Source: Paratractidigestivibacter faecalis (lineage in GTDB: Bacteria; Actinomycetota; Coriobacteriia; Coriobacteriales; Atopobiaceae). Taken from it: 64,000 nt of DNA. Position 1 is the stretch's first letter; each line of letters begins with the position of its first letter. The notes under the pieces were generated by a model. It searched no databases, was not told the origin of the DNA, and saw only the letters and a list, made by a program, of their open reading frames with translations. Below are positions 26,097 to 34,601 of this stretch, in pieces. The stretch is from NCBI RefSeq assembly GCF_003416765.1, contig NZ_QSNG01000001.1:1638742-1702741 (forward strand), in the 5' to 3' direction. The position numbers and the translations under genes were made by a program.

Positions 26097-26486
26097 CTAC
26101 CTCACGTTAAAGCAATAAGAACCGCTAAGCGTCGCGTTGCCAGAGTGATTTGCTTTGCCATACAAAGAAACGGATCCGGAGAACTGCGTGTTATAGGTCA
26201 TCTCTCCCGTCCTTCTCTGGGAAACCAGAACGACCGATGAACACTGCCCCACGGACGGCAAATATACGTAGAAATAGCCGGGGGAGACACATCCCGAGTT
26301 AACGCTCACTGTGGCCTTGTTGTAGGCACTACTATGGTCACCATTCGCGATTTGCCTATATGAGGTATTGCTTAGGCTGCTGTTATACGTCCCACTGTAT
26401 GAGGCAAATGCCGGAGCCACAAATCCACCCATCATAAGCAGCGACAGAGCAAAGCCCACAAGAAACTTCTTAACCCGTTTTTCCAT
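26097..26486 (-). CDS. small secreted protein, possible bacteriocin-like product of the ABC locus
   Basis: 129 residues. A classical signal peptide (EKRVKKFLVGFALSLLMMGG then APAFAS) predicts cleavage after about residue 28. The mature protein of about 100 residues is Ser/Asn/Tyr/Gly-rich (SYSGTYNSSLSNTSYRQ, SVSLYGKANHSGNATLSGSY), weakly charged, and has three Cys. The composition fits a beta-rich secreted protein and is reminiscent of the lactococcin-972 group, but I do not see that family's full motif. Start chosen at MEKRVKK behind GGAAGGTG. Local GC is clearly lower than the neighbours. Confidence 0.7.
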   Translation of the reverse strand: MEKRVKKFLVGFALSLLMMGGFVAPAFASYSGTYNSSLSNTSYRQIANGDHSSAYNKATVSVNSGCVSPGYFYVYLPSVGQCSSVVLVSQRRTGEMTYNTQFSGSVSLYGKANHSGNATLSGSYCFNVR

Positions 26487-26632
26487 GCGTTCACCTTCCA
26501 AACGAAGAAAGTCAGCTGATCGCACCACAGGCTAAAGACGCTTGTTTTTGGCTTGAACAATATAAAGTTTCATTCGGCCTCCCTTCGGGTCTCTGTAGCC
26601 AGAAACCTACCGAAAGGGGCGTCACGTGTCTG

Positions 26633-28567
26633 TCACTTGTGAGGTGACACCTTGTCATCCTCAGGCAAACCGACCTCTTGCTGAAGAATAAATCGCAGGT
26701 CGTCCATGGTGTTTATACCCAGCTTCTCGTAGGCCCGAGAGCGAAACGTTCCGAGGCTGCCAGACGAGACGTGGCGGCGTCCGCAGACCTCATTGGGGCT
26801 CACTCCCAGCGCAAGAAGGGCAATGGCCTCAGCCTGAGTCTCACTCAAGCCTCGGCCGCGCAAATAGAGCGTTGAGCGCGCGGCAATGTCCAGGGGCATG
26901 GGGCCAGCGGACGTATCCTTTGCGTTTTTAATCGCGCGCAAGCAGAGAAACGCGACCGCAATTGCAAGGAACTCGACAAGGAGGGGGACTCCGGCAGTGA
27001 CGCCCGGTGGGTCGTTTCTATACGCAAGGCAGTCAAGCAGGTTGAGCGAAGCGACGCATGCAATCACGTGCCAAACGTTCAAACCCGCAAAGCCCAGAAC
27101 GCCCTGCCGCAACACGCCAAGGCCAAATTTCCCACCGCTTGCCTCAGCACCCTGCGCAATCAGCAGCAGCAACAAACAGATTGCCGCATAGGCACAAGGC
27201 ACGGCTGAGCCGACATGCTGTATTGCAGAATGAACGCCATACGCCTGGAGCACTGAATAGACGGCACCCGCCAATACGAGAGAGCGGGAGCTCCTCCGAC
27301 AGGCGCCCCGCTCCGTATCAGACGCGGCGGCAAACACGCAGCCCATCAGCAGAGCCACGGCTCCAGCGCCTCGCGTTAGATAGGTTTCCCAGTCAGCAAG
27401 TTGTGGAAAGATGCCCCTCAGCACTAGGGGCACCAACAGATTCAGCACCACAGCCATAAGTGCATACGACCCGCGAAGGAATGCAGAACTCGAATAGATG
27501 GGCCTCTTCACCGTATCTGAGGCCTCCCGAACATCCTGCCGTGCCCTTTGAATCAGCTCGCTCTTATCCGCAACGGATAGCTTCTGATACGCCCTTCTTC
27601 GCAGGGTTCCAACGCTTGATTTGCTGATCCCGAGTTCTACGGCTATCTGGCTGTCTGACATGCCTGAAATCGTCAGGCTTGCCACCTCGCGCTCTCGCGG
27701 CGACAGGCGGACGGCGCCATCGAACTGGTCGAGAACGGCGGACGCATCGACCTCAAACACCTCGGAAACAGTTGCCCCTCCGACGGACGCTTTTCTCGCC
27801 AGAACGCACAAAGCCGCAGATGCGAACGCCGCGAGAACGCAAACGATCAGGACGCCGAGCATCAGCTGGGTCCCAACGGGATTGGCGGCCGGTTGCCCCC
27901 ACCAGAGCATCCAAAGCAGAAGCTGGCCAGCGGTATAAAAGGCCGCAAAGCGCGATGAGAGCATGCCTGCGCGGCGAAGGATTGTCAGCAGGAGCCCCAT
28001 TGTTGCGGCAGACCCGACGCATATCAAAAGCGGAAATCTCGCAAACGCAAAGAACGATGTCCCGGCTAGGCCCATCGTGGCGAGCGGGCATACAGCTCCT
28101 ACGCAAAAGGCGATTGCTCCGGAAATCCCCGAGCCATTACTGTCACCCCCTGGGCAGCCATGCATCCATCCAATCTGTGCGAGAAGGCCAAATGTAAATT
28201 CGGAAAGAACCAGCCAACCGCCATAGCTACGGTAAGCCGGCGAGTCGTAGCCGATGCAGGAGACGAAGATTTCAACCGCGAGCAGCGCAACGGTCGACAG
28301 CAAGCCAACCGCAACAAGCAGCGATCTAGCCCTGCCCTCAATCAGCGATCTCGTCTTTCCTCCCAAAAGCGGGAGAACTAGCTCGCCTAGAGCCGCGGTA
28401 AACAAAGCGATGGAAATCAGATATATGGCTGGCAGCCCCGGGGCGCTGGGCTCGACGCCCCATCTAACGATGCGGGGAATGCCCGCAAGCAGCGCGGAGC
28501 ACATGAGCCAGAGGTGCCAGGTCGACTTGCCCTGGTTTCGACTTCCTTTATCTTCCTCTTTGCCCAC
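26633..28567 (-). CDS. membrane-bound LuxR-family regulator with two TM+HTH modules
   Basis: About 644 residues with a GTG start behind GAGGAG (a TTG nine codons upstream is the alternative). Module 1 has about 6-7 hydrophobic segments and then a LuxR HTH (RLSPREREVASLTISGMSDSQIAVELGIS, about 287-345). Module 2 has another set of TM segments and then a second HTH (GLSETQAEAIALLALGVSPNEVC, about 572-635) at the C terminus. Coriobacteria have many multi-TM proteins with one C-terminal LuxR HTH; two tandem modules in one chain are unusual. Upstream of the secreted-protein gene on the same strand, so it may control it. Confidence 0.85.
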   Translation of the reverse strand: MGKEEDKGSRNQGKSTWHLWLMCSALLAGIPRIVRWGVEPSAPGLPAIYLISIALFTAALGELVLPLLGGKTRSLIEGRARSLLVAVGLLSTVALLAVEIFVSCIGYDSPAYRSYGGWLVLSEFTFGLLAQIGWMHGCPGGDSNGSGISGAIAFCVGAVCPLATMGLAGTSFFAFARFPLLICVGSAATMGLLLTILRRAGMLSSRFAAFYTAGQLLLWMLWWGQPAANPVGTQLMLGVLIVCVLAAFASAALCVLARKASVGGATVSEVFEVDASAVLDQFDGAVRLSPREREVASLTISGMSDSQIAVELGISKSSVGTLRRRAYQKLSVADKSELIQRARQDVREASDTVKRPIYSSSAFLRGSYALMAVVLNLLVPLVLRGIFPQLADWETYLTRGAGAVALLMGCVFAAASDTERGACRRSSRSLVLAGAVYSVLQAYGVHSAIQHVGSAVPCAYAAICLLLLLIAQGAEASGGKFGLGVLRQGVLGFAGLNVWHVIACVASLNLLDCLAYRNDPPGVTAGVPLLVEFLAIAVAFLCLRAIKNAKDTSAGPMPLDIAARSTLYLRGRGLSETQAEAIALLALGVSPNEVCGRRHVSSGSLGTFRSRAYEKLGINTMDDLRFILQQEVGLPEDDKVSPHK

Positions 28568-28647
28568 TGGCCCACGTCTCCTCGCAATATGCAAGTTGGA
28601 ATCAATCTGAGTCTAGGGACAATGGGGCGTTCTTCCGTCCATTATTC

Positions 28648-28762
28648 GGCGAGGAGCCTCAGATTGCGGGGGTTGGCAGGGCGGCGAGGCCTTGAGGGGC
28701 CTTTGAGCCGAGAAATGCGGGATGGCAGGGGCCTTTGTGCCAGCGGCCGCATTTCTCGGCTC
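28648..28762. repeat. dispersed intergenic repeat, family 1, copy B
   Basis: Nearly identical to 20958-21074, with the same terminal 16-bp hairpin arms (28705-28720 and 28747-28762). Directly followed by a family 2 copy. Confidence 0.8.
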
Positions 28763-28785
28763 GGGGCGGGGCGCGGCCGGCCAGC

Positions 28786-28895
28786 GCGCCACGGATTGCG
28801 GGGTTTGGCAGGCGAGAAGCGCTTCTCGACGGCAAAGCGCTACGAAAAACGGCGTCTTGGCAGCAAATGCGTGCCAAGACGCCGAATTCGTGGCG
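28786..28895. repeat. dispersed intergenic repeat, family 2, copy D
   Basis: Starts GCGCCACGGATTGCGG, carries the palindrome CGAGAAGCGCTTCTCG (28813-28828) and ends AATTCGTGGCG. Homologous to 21946-22055. It lies just downstream of the aldolase operon stop and could provide its terminator: GGCGTCTTGGCA and TGCCAAGACGCC at 28851-28883 form perfect 12-bp arms. Confidence 0.8.
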
Positions 28896-28920
28896 TTTGA
28901 GGCTCAGACAGCGAGAAGCG

Positions 28921-29565
28921 CTACTTCATGCTGGCGCGGGTCTCGTCGATGATGCGGCGGACCTGGGCGGCGTTGGCGGCAATCTCGTCAGCGGAGCCCT
29001 TGGTCAGCAGGCTGCCCATGCCGTAGCACTCGGCGCCGGAGCGGACCCAGGTCTCCAGGTTGTCCAGGTTGATGCCGCCGGAGATCATGAGGGGCATCCA
29101 AGGCGTCGGGGTCTTGAACAGGCCCACGAGCTGCGTGCCATAGGTGTTGGAGATGGGGAAGCACTTGATGAAGGCGGAACCGATGGAGAGGGCGTGGTTG
29201 GCCTCGGTCATCGTGGTGCAGCCGGGGGCGTAGGGGATCTGGTACAGGTTGCAGATCTGCGCGACCTCGTCGCTCATCATGTTGGCGACGATGAACTGCG
29301 CGCCGGACATGATGGCCAGGCGGGCGGTGGTGGCCTCCATGACGGTGCCGGCGCCGACGATCATCTCGTCGCCGAACTTCTCCTTGATGCCCGCGATGAC
29401 CTCGCCCGCGTTGGGCAGGGTGTAGCTGATCTCCATGGCGTGGACGCCGCCGCGGATCAGGCCCTCGGCGATCTCGCAGCCGCGCTCGACGGTGGGGACG
29501 CGGACGACGGCGAACGCGCCGGTCTCGTAAAGCGCCTTGGTGACGGAAGCCTTCTGAAGAATCAT
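28921..29565 (-). CDS. KDPG/KHG aldolase family protein
   Basis: 214 residues of the Eda class I aldolase family: AVVRVPTVERGCEIAEGLIRGGVHAMEISYTLPNAGEVI, VGAGTVMEA, and the Schiff-base lysine region AFIKCFPIS. The family cleaves 2-keto-3-deoxy-phospho-sugar acids to pyruvate and an aldehyde phosphate. Start at MILQKA behind a GAGGAGAAG. Last gene of the ascorbate-type PTS operon. Exact substrate unknown. Confidence 0.85.
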   Translation of the reverse strand: MILQKASVTKALYETGAFAVVRVPTVERGCEIAEGLIRGGVHAMEISYTLPNAGEVIAGIKEKFGDEMIVGAGTVMEATTARLAIMSGAQFIVANMMSDEVAQICNLYQIPYAPGCTTMTEANHALSIGSAFIKCFPISNTYGTQLVGLFKTPTPWMPLMISGGINLDNLETWVRSGAECYGMGSLLTKGSADEIAANAAQVRRIIDETRASMK

Positions 29566-29604
29566 GGTTCTTCTCCTCACTTAAACCAGTTTGAAAGCAC
29601 CGAA

Positions 29605-30501
29605 TTACTTGTGGGCGATGCCGTAGTGGTCGAGCATGGCGATGCACTTCTCGTCGATGCCCTCGGCGACCTCGGTGACGGGGAAGCGGGCCGGGCCCAC
29701 CTCGTAGCCGGCGAGCTCCAGGGAGCGCTTGAGGGTCTGCGGGGTGGAGCCCAGGTGCAGGACGTCGCGGATCGGCTCGATCTCGGCCTGAAGGCGCTCG
29801 GCCTCGGCGGCGTCACCGGCCTCGAGGGCGCGCCACAGGTTGACGACGACCTCGGTGATGAGGTTGGCGGTGCCCGCGACGGCACCTGCGGCACCCATGG
29901 CGTGGGCGGCGGAAATCTTGCCGTCGGAGCCCACGAGCACGTCGACGTCATTGCCCTTGGCGGCATCGATGTAGCCCTGGAGGTTCTCGAGGTTGCCGGA
30001 GCTGTCCTTCACGCCCTTGACGTTGTCGATCTTGGCGAGCTCGGCCACGACCTCGGGAGCGATGTTCTTGCCAGTGCACTTGGGGATGTTGTAGAGCATG
30101 ACGGGGATGTTCACGCTCTCGGCGACCATGGTGAAGTAGGTCTTGAGCTGGTCGTCGCTGATGCCCATGAAGTACGGGCTGATGACGGAGAGGGCGTCGG
30201 CGCCAATGGCCTCGGCCTGCTTGGACATCTCGATGGCCTCGCGGGTGGAGCAGGCGCCGGTGCCCACGTAGACGGGAACGCGGCCGTTGACCTTCTCGAT
30301 GACGAACTTGGAGAAGGCGATCTTCTCCTCGGGGGTGCAGACGAAGAACTCGCCATTGGAGCCAAAGGTGAAGATGCCGTCGGCGCCGGCAGCGATGATC
30401 TTCTCGACGAGCTGCTCGCCGGCCTCGTAGTTGATGGTCTGGGCATCGTCACGGTTGAACGGGGTGACGATGGGAACGATGACGCCCTGGAACTTGGACA
30501 T
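29605..30501 (-). CDS. dihydrodipicolinate synthase / N-acetylneuraminate lyase family protein
   Basis: 298 residues, a DapA-type TIM barrel: IVPIVTPFNRDD, the GSNGEF phosphate/carboxylate loop, tyrosine in LYNIP, and Schiff-base lysine in GVKDSSGN. In this catabolic operon a lyase for a 2-keto sugar acid is more likely than lysine biosynthesis. It sits 39 bp upstream of the KDPG-aldolase gene. Confidence 0.85.
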   Translation of the reverse strand: MSKFQGVIVPIVTPFNRDDAQTINYEAGEQLVEKIIAAGADGIFTFGSNGEFFVCTPEEKIAFSKFVIEKVNGRVPVYVGTGACSTREAIEMSKQAEAIGADALSVISPYFMGISDDQLKTYFTMVAESVNIPVMLYNIPKCTGKNIAPEVVAELAKIDNVKGVKDSSGNLENLQGYIDAAKGNDVDVLVGSDGKISAAHAMGAAGAVAGTANLITEVVVNLWRALEAGDAAEAERLQAEIEPIRDVLHLGSTPQTLKRSLELAGYEVGPARFPVTEVAEGIDEKCIAMLDHYGIAHK

Positions 30502-30560
30502 TGAATCTCCTCTTGGTGTCTTTCAGTGTTGCTGGCCAGCTCAGGCGCTGGCGAGAATGG

Positions 30561-31169
30561 CTACTTGCCCTCGCGGATGGAGGCGCCCAGGGCTCCGCCG
30601 GGGTGCCACTTGACGTACTGCTTGGGGTCAAGGCCGAACTCGTTCTGCAGCAGGATGGAGAGGCACTGGAGCTCGATGATCTCGGCCAGGATGGAGGCGC
30701 GCGGCGGCTTGTTCATGGAGTCGCCCTCCTGGTCGACGCCGGCGATGAGCGCGACCTCGGCCTCCTTGGCAAGCCAGCTGTTGGGGTTGCCGGTGAGGGC
30801 GATGATGTGCACGCCCACGCCCTTGAGGCAGGTGACGGTGCTCTTGAGCTCGCCCGTCTCGCCGGAGTTGGAGATGGCAATCACGACGTCGCCGGGGCGG
30901 GTCTGGCCGGCAGAGCCGTGGACGCACTCGGTGCCGTGAAGCTCGTAGGTGGGGGTACCGGTGGAAGAGAACAGGGAAGCGGCGTAGCCAGAGACGTGGC
31001 CGGGCTTGCCGATGCCGGTGACGTGCAGGCGGTTGCCCTTGGCCTCGGCGTCAAGGATGAGCTGCTTCGCGGCGGAGAGGGCCGCAAAGTCAATGCCCGC
31101 GACGTACTTGTCCACGGACTCCTTGGCAATGCTCAGGAACTCCTGAACCTGCTCCTTATCTGTTGCCAT
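30561..31169 (-). CDS. SIS-domain sugar-phosphate isomerase
   Basis: 202 residues, a single SIS domain of the KdsD/GutQ type: VTGIGKPGHVSGYAASLFSSTGTPTYELHGTECVHGSAG, ISNSGETGEL, and HPGGALGAS at the end. It lacks the two CBS domains that follow in arabinose-5-phosphate isomerases. Probably interconverts a phosphorylated ketose and aldose or pentose in this pathway. Confidence 0.85.
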   Translation of the reverse strand: MATDKEQVQEFLSIAKESVDKYVAGIDFAALSAAKQLILDAEAKGNRLHVTGIGKPGHVSGYAASLFSSTGTPTYELHGTECVHGSAGQTRPGDVVIAISNSGETGELKSTVTCLKGVGVHIIALTGNPNSWLAKEAEVALIAGVDQEGDSMNKPPRASILAEIIELQCLSILLQNEFGLDPKQYVKWHPGGALGASIREGK

Positions 31170-31240
31170 GCTATTCCTCCTTCATTTCTGGGCCCACGCG
31201 CGGAGGGCCCACCGATAAGCGATTGGTGACGTGCGGGCGA

Positions 31241-31912
31241 CTAGCTGCGCTCGTTCACGCGGTGCTCCCTCATGACGTCCTTGATCTGGGCGGCAAGGCC
31301 GTCCAGGGAGTCCTTCATGAAGGGACGATTGATGTCAACGAGCTGGTAGCCGGAGGGGTGGGTGACCCAGTTGCCGGCAAGCAGCAGGCGCAGCGAGCCG
31401 CCCTGGCGGATGAGCTTGTAATTCTTGATGTCCTTGTAGGCCACGACCTGGGCCTTCTTGGGGTCGGACTTGAGGTACAGAAGGACGCTGCGGCGGCCGA
31501 AGTCAACCACGTGCACGCGGGAGGCGTAGCGGCTGAAGCGCTTGCCCATGCCCTTGCACACAAACCAGACGGCCGTGAGGTCAAAGATGAGCACGAGGAG
31601 AAGGACCACGTTGCCGGTGATGTTGGCGGCGGCCCAGGCGCCCAGCGCCACAAAGAGAAGCGCGATTGAGATGGCCAGCATGCCCAGGCCCTGCAGCAGC
31701 AGGCGCTTGCGGTCCTCCTCAACCTCAAGCTCCATCTCCTCGTCGGGGAGCTCGGGGTCGGAGGGCTTCTCCACGCCGATGCCGAGCATGTCCTCAAGGA
31801 CGTTCTCGGAGACGGCCTTGGCGGTGTCGGCCGCGCTCATCTTCTGCCCGTCAGCCTCGGTTCCGGCCTTGGCGGCCTCGGCGGCTGACCTCTTCTTGGA
31901 GTTCTTGGACAT
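31241..31912 (-). CDS. membrane protein of unknown function in the PTS operon
   Basis: 223 residues. A charged cytoplasmic N terminus (about 70 residues, Lys/Ala then Glu-rich, EEMELEVEEDRKR), two close TM helices (about 74-115), then a cytoplasmic PH/YdbT-like segment (YASRVHVVDFGRRSVLLYLKSDPKKAQVVAYKDIKNYKLIRQGGSLRLLL). I do not recognise the family. It is wedged between the HpcH-type aldolase and the SIS gene. Confidence 0.6.
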   Translation of the reverse strand: MSKNSKKRSAAEAAKAGTEADGQKMSAADTAKAVSENVLEDMLGIGVEKPSDPELPDEEMELEVEEDRKRLLLQGLGMLAISIALLFVALGAWAAANITGNVVLLLVLIFDLTAVWFVCKGMGKRFSRYASRVHVVDFGRRSVLLYLKSDPKKAQVVAYKDIKNYKLIRQGGSLRLLLAGNWVTHPSGYQLVDINRPFMKDSLDGLAAQIKDVMREHRVNERS

Positions 31913-31936
31913 GTCTCACCTTCTGTCGCAGGGCTG

Positions 31937-32701
31937 CTACTTGGCCTGCGCGCGGATCTTCTGGTACTCAAAGGCCGCGCCGGCAAGCGCGTCTCTGAGG
32001 ATGTGCGTGTCTATCGCGGAGACCATGAGGTTAATGTTCCCCGCATACCTGGCGAGAAGAGCGTTCCCGCCAATGATGCCAAAGCCCTTGCCAGCGGCGG
32101 CGCAGGCGGCCTGGACCTCGTCGATGAGCGCGAGCTCCTCGGGGCAGCCCACCTCGTCGGGGCGACCCATGGAGATGGCCAGGTCGCAGGGGCCGACGAT
32201 GGCAGCATCAAGACCGGGGACGGCGAGGATGTCACGGACGTTGCGGACGCCCTCGACGGTCTCGATCTGGGCGATGGCAAGCGTGGAGACATTGGCGCGG
32301 GACATGTTCTGGGCGTGGTGGCCGCTGGGGCCATAGCCCGTGTGGGCGCCGCCGGAGTAGCTGCGCGCACCGACGGGAGGGTACTTGGCCCACTGGACCA
32401 GCTGCCTTACCTGTGCAGCGGTCTCGACCATGGGGACCATGACGCCAGAGGCGCCTAGGTCAAGCATCCTGGAGACGTCGGCCCTCGCGAGCTGCGGGGC
32501 ACGGACGATGGAGGAGATCCCGAGCGAGTTGCCCAGCAGCATGACACTGCTCAGGCGACTCCGGTCAATGTCGCCATGCTCGCCATCGAAGAAGAGGAAG
32601 TCAAAGCCGGCGGCCTGGGCCATGAGGACCACGGGCGCCTGGTCAAGAACCTGGACGAAGAGACCGCCGAGCTGCTTGTGCGCGATGTCCTCAAGACCCA
32701 T
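31937..32701 (-). CDS. HpcH/HpaI-type class II aldolase
   Basis: 254 residues: DFLFFDGEHGDIDR, the metal-site VPMVETAAQV, YPPVGARSYSGG, and DAAIVGPCDLAISMG. This is the pyruvate-class aldolase family of 2-keto-3-deoxy-sugar acid and hydroxyacid aldolases (divalent metal). Start MGLEDIA behind a GGGAGAAG. A 15-bp hairpin upstream (32769-32803) separates it from the PTS IIC gene. Confidence 0.87.
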   Translation of the reverse strand: MGLEDIAHKQLGGLFVQVLDQAPVVLMAQAAGFDFLFFDGEHGDIDRSRLSSVMLLGNSLGISSIVRAPQLARADVSRMLDLGASGVMVPMVETAAQVRQLVQWAKYPPVGARSYSGGAHTGYGPSGHHAQNMSRANVSTLAIAQIETVEGVRNVRDILAVPGLDAAIVGPCDLAISMGRPDEVGCPEELALIDEVQAACAAAGKGFGIIGGNALLARYAGNINLMVSAIDTHILRDALAGAAFEYQKIRAQAK

Positions 32702-32768
32702 GTTCTTCTCCCCTCTTGGATGGTAGGCGGCGATTGCCGTACTTGCTAAACGTTTGATGCGATACAAG

Positions 32769-32803
32769 CGAGGGCGCCCGTGGGGCTACCACGGGCGCCC
32801 TCG
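32769..32803 (-). terminator. strong hairpin between PTS IIC and aldolase genes
   Basis: CGAGGGCGCCCGTGG (32769-32783) pairs perfectly with 32789-32803 over a 5-nt loop. It lies 48 bp after the IIC stop. The minus-strand downstream sequence is CTTGTATCGC, with no T-tract. Probably a partial terminator or processing site that lowers expression of the enzyme genes relative to the transporter. Confidence 0.65.
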
Positions 32804-32850
32804 GCATTAGACCTCAGAGCTGAGTAGGTAGTGCATTCCCGAGACCAGGC

Positions 32851-34152
32851 TTAGGCGAAGATGCTGCCGATGCCGTAGATGATGGAGCCGACGATGTTGT
32901 AGTCGACGTTCGGGAAGGAGGCGCCAGCGATTCCCAGGTTGGCGAAGGCCGGGTACAGGACCAGCGGACCAGCGCAGAGAACGATGCCGACGAGGAAGGA
33001 GCCCAGCAGGGCGCCACGCCAGCCACCGTAGGCGTAACCGCAGACACCGCAGGTGCCGCCGGAGAAGAAGCAGATGCCGGCAGCGGGGATCATGATGGTC
33101 TCGCTGTGGAAGGCAACCATCAGAGCCATGGCGACAAGGCCACCAAGGAAGGAGCCGATGAAGCCGATGATGACGGCGTTAGGAGCAAACGGGAAGATGG
33201 CGGGGCAGTCCACGGCCGGCTTGGCATCCGGGATGAGCTTCTCGGAGATGCCGACGAAGGCAGCGGTGATCTCGGCGATGAACTGACGGACGCCGTAGAC
33301 CAGGACGGACATGCCGGCGGCGAACTTGAGGCCAGCGAGGAACGGCCAGATCCACCAGATGTCGTTGCCGAAGTAGGAGGTGAAGGCCTTGCCGTTGGCG
33401 AGCTGGTCACCAAAGTGGCCGGTGAAGAAGCAGGCGAGGGTCACGATGTAGAACAGCACGACCATGAACAGGGCCACGGAGAAGACGAAGTCCTTGAAGA
33501 GCTTGAAGAACTCGGGGAGCTGCTTCTCCTCCTTCTCGGTCTCGGACTCGTTCTTCTTGGCGAAGAGCTTGCCCACGTAACCGGAGAAGGCGTAGCCGAT
33601 GCAGTTGAAGTGGCCGATAGCGATGTTGTCGGTGCCGGTCAGCTTGTTAACGAAGGGCTGGCACAGAGAAGGCAGGGCAGCACCGCAGAAGCCGAGGACG
33701 ACGCCGCCGAGGATGACGGTGACGAACATCGGAGCGCCGAGGGCGATGAAGACCAGGGCCAGGACGCAGGCAAAGTACAGGAAGTGCTGACCGGTCAGGA
33801 AGACGGCCTTGAACGGGGTGATCTTGGCGAACACCAGGTTCATGATGAAGCCGAGGACCATGACCAGGGCGACCTCAGTGCCGTAGGTGTTCAGGGCGAG
33901 GGCGGTAGCGACCTCGACCTGCGTCACGACGCCGGACACCTGGAAGGCGCGGCTGAACATGTCAGAGAAGATGGTGATCTGAGCGCTCATGGCGTCAGAA
34001 CCGATGTTGAAGATGAGGAAGCCGATGATGGTCTTCACGGTGCCCGAGAAGACGTCAACAGCGGACTTCTTCTGCAGCAGGAGGCCGACGAGGGCGATGA
34101 CGCCCATGATGACGGCCGTGTCCCTGAGCTGCATGAGAATAGCGTTGACCAT
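32851..34152 (-). CDS. PTS ascorbate-type (UlaA/SgaT family) IIC permease
   Basis: 433 residues, about 10-12 TM segments: KSAVDVFSGTVKTIIGFLIFNIGSDAMSAQI, NTYGTEVALVMVLGFIMNLVFAKITPFKAVFLTGQHFLYFACVL, IGHFNCIGYAFSG. These are typical of UlaA-type IIC proteins, which import ascorbate-like sugar acids as phosphates. With the IIB and IIA genes it forms a complete permease. The product imported here is unknown. Confidence 0.9.
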   Translation of the reverse strand: MVNAILMQLRDTAVIMGVIALVGLLLQKKSAVDVFSGTVKTIIGFLIFNIGSDAMSAQITIFSDMFSRAFQVSGVVTQVEVATALALNTYGTEVALVMVLGFIMNLVFAKITPFKAVFLTGQHFLYFACVLALVFIALGAPMFVTVILGGVVLGFCGAALPSLCQPFVNKLTGTDNIAIGHFNCIGYAFSGYVGKLFAKKNESETEKEEKQLPEFFKLFKDFVFSVALFMVVLFYIVTLACFFTGHFGDQLANGKAFTSYFGNDIWWIWPFLAGLKFAAGMSVLVYGVRQFIAEITAAFVGISEKLIPDAKPAVDCPAIFPFAPNAVIIGFIGSFLGGLVAMALMVAFHSETIMIPAAGICFFSGGTCGVCGYAYGGWRGALLGSFLVGIVLCAGPLVLYPAFANLGIAGASFPNVDYNIVGSIIYGIGSIFA

Positions 34153-34299
34153 TGCTGTTCTCCTTTCAGCGAGACTTGATGTTGGCAGGACCTACTCAGA
34201 TAGGAATCTCATAATGAGCGCAAGACCCACCCCCCACCCGATTTGGCGGGTGGTGAGCTAGTTGCTAAATTGAAGAAAAGGGATTGGTGCCGAAGTTAT

Positions 34300-34596
34300 T
34301 TACTCGGCGTGCTCGGCGAGCCAGGCCTCGAGCTTCTGCTTCATCTCGGCCTTGTCGACGATGTTGGTGATGCCGATGGCGGAAGGAACGCGCTCGTCGG
34401 CGTTGAGCTCATCGGTGAGGTCGGACATGGTGATGACCAGGTCGCCGGTGAAGCCGATGAGGGAGTCGAGGTTGCCGTGCTCGGTCTCGACGGGGAGGTT
34501 GTTCTCCTTGATGACCTGATCGATCTTGATCTTGAGCATCATGGAAGAGCCCATGCCGGCGCGGCAGCAAACGAGAGCGTGATAGGTCTTGGCCAT
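34300..34596 (-). CDS. PTS IIB, ascorbate/lactose-type
   Basis: 98 residues. The active-site cysteine loop is CCRAGMGSSMM (phosphocysteine C11). The remainder is a Rossmann-like IIB fold with ITMSDLTDEL. It takes phosphate from IIA and passes it to the sugar in IIC. 5 bp after the IIA gene. Confidence 0.9.
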   Translation of the reverse strand: MAKTYHALVCCRAGMGSSMMLKIKIDQVIKENNLPVETEHGNLDSLIGFTGDLVITMSDLTDELNADERVPSAIGITNIVDKAEMKQKLEAWLAEHAE

Positions 34597-34601
34597 TTTC
34601 T

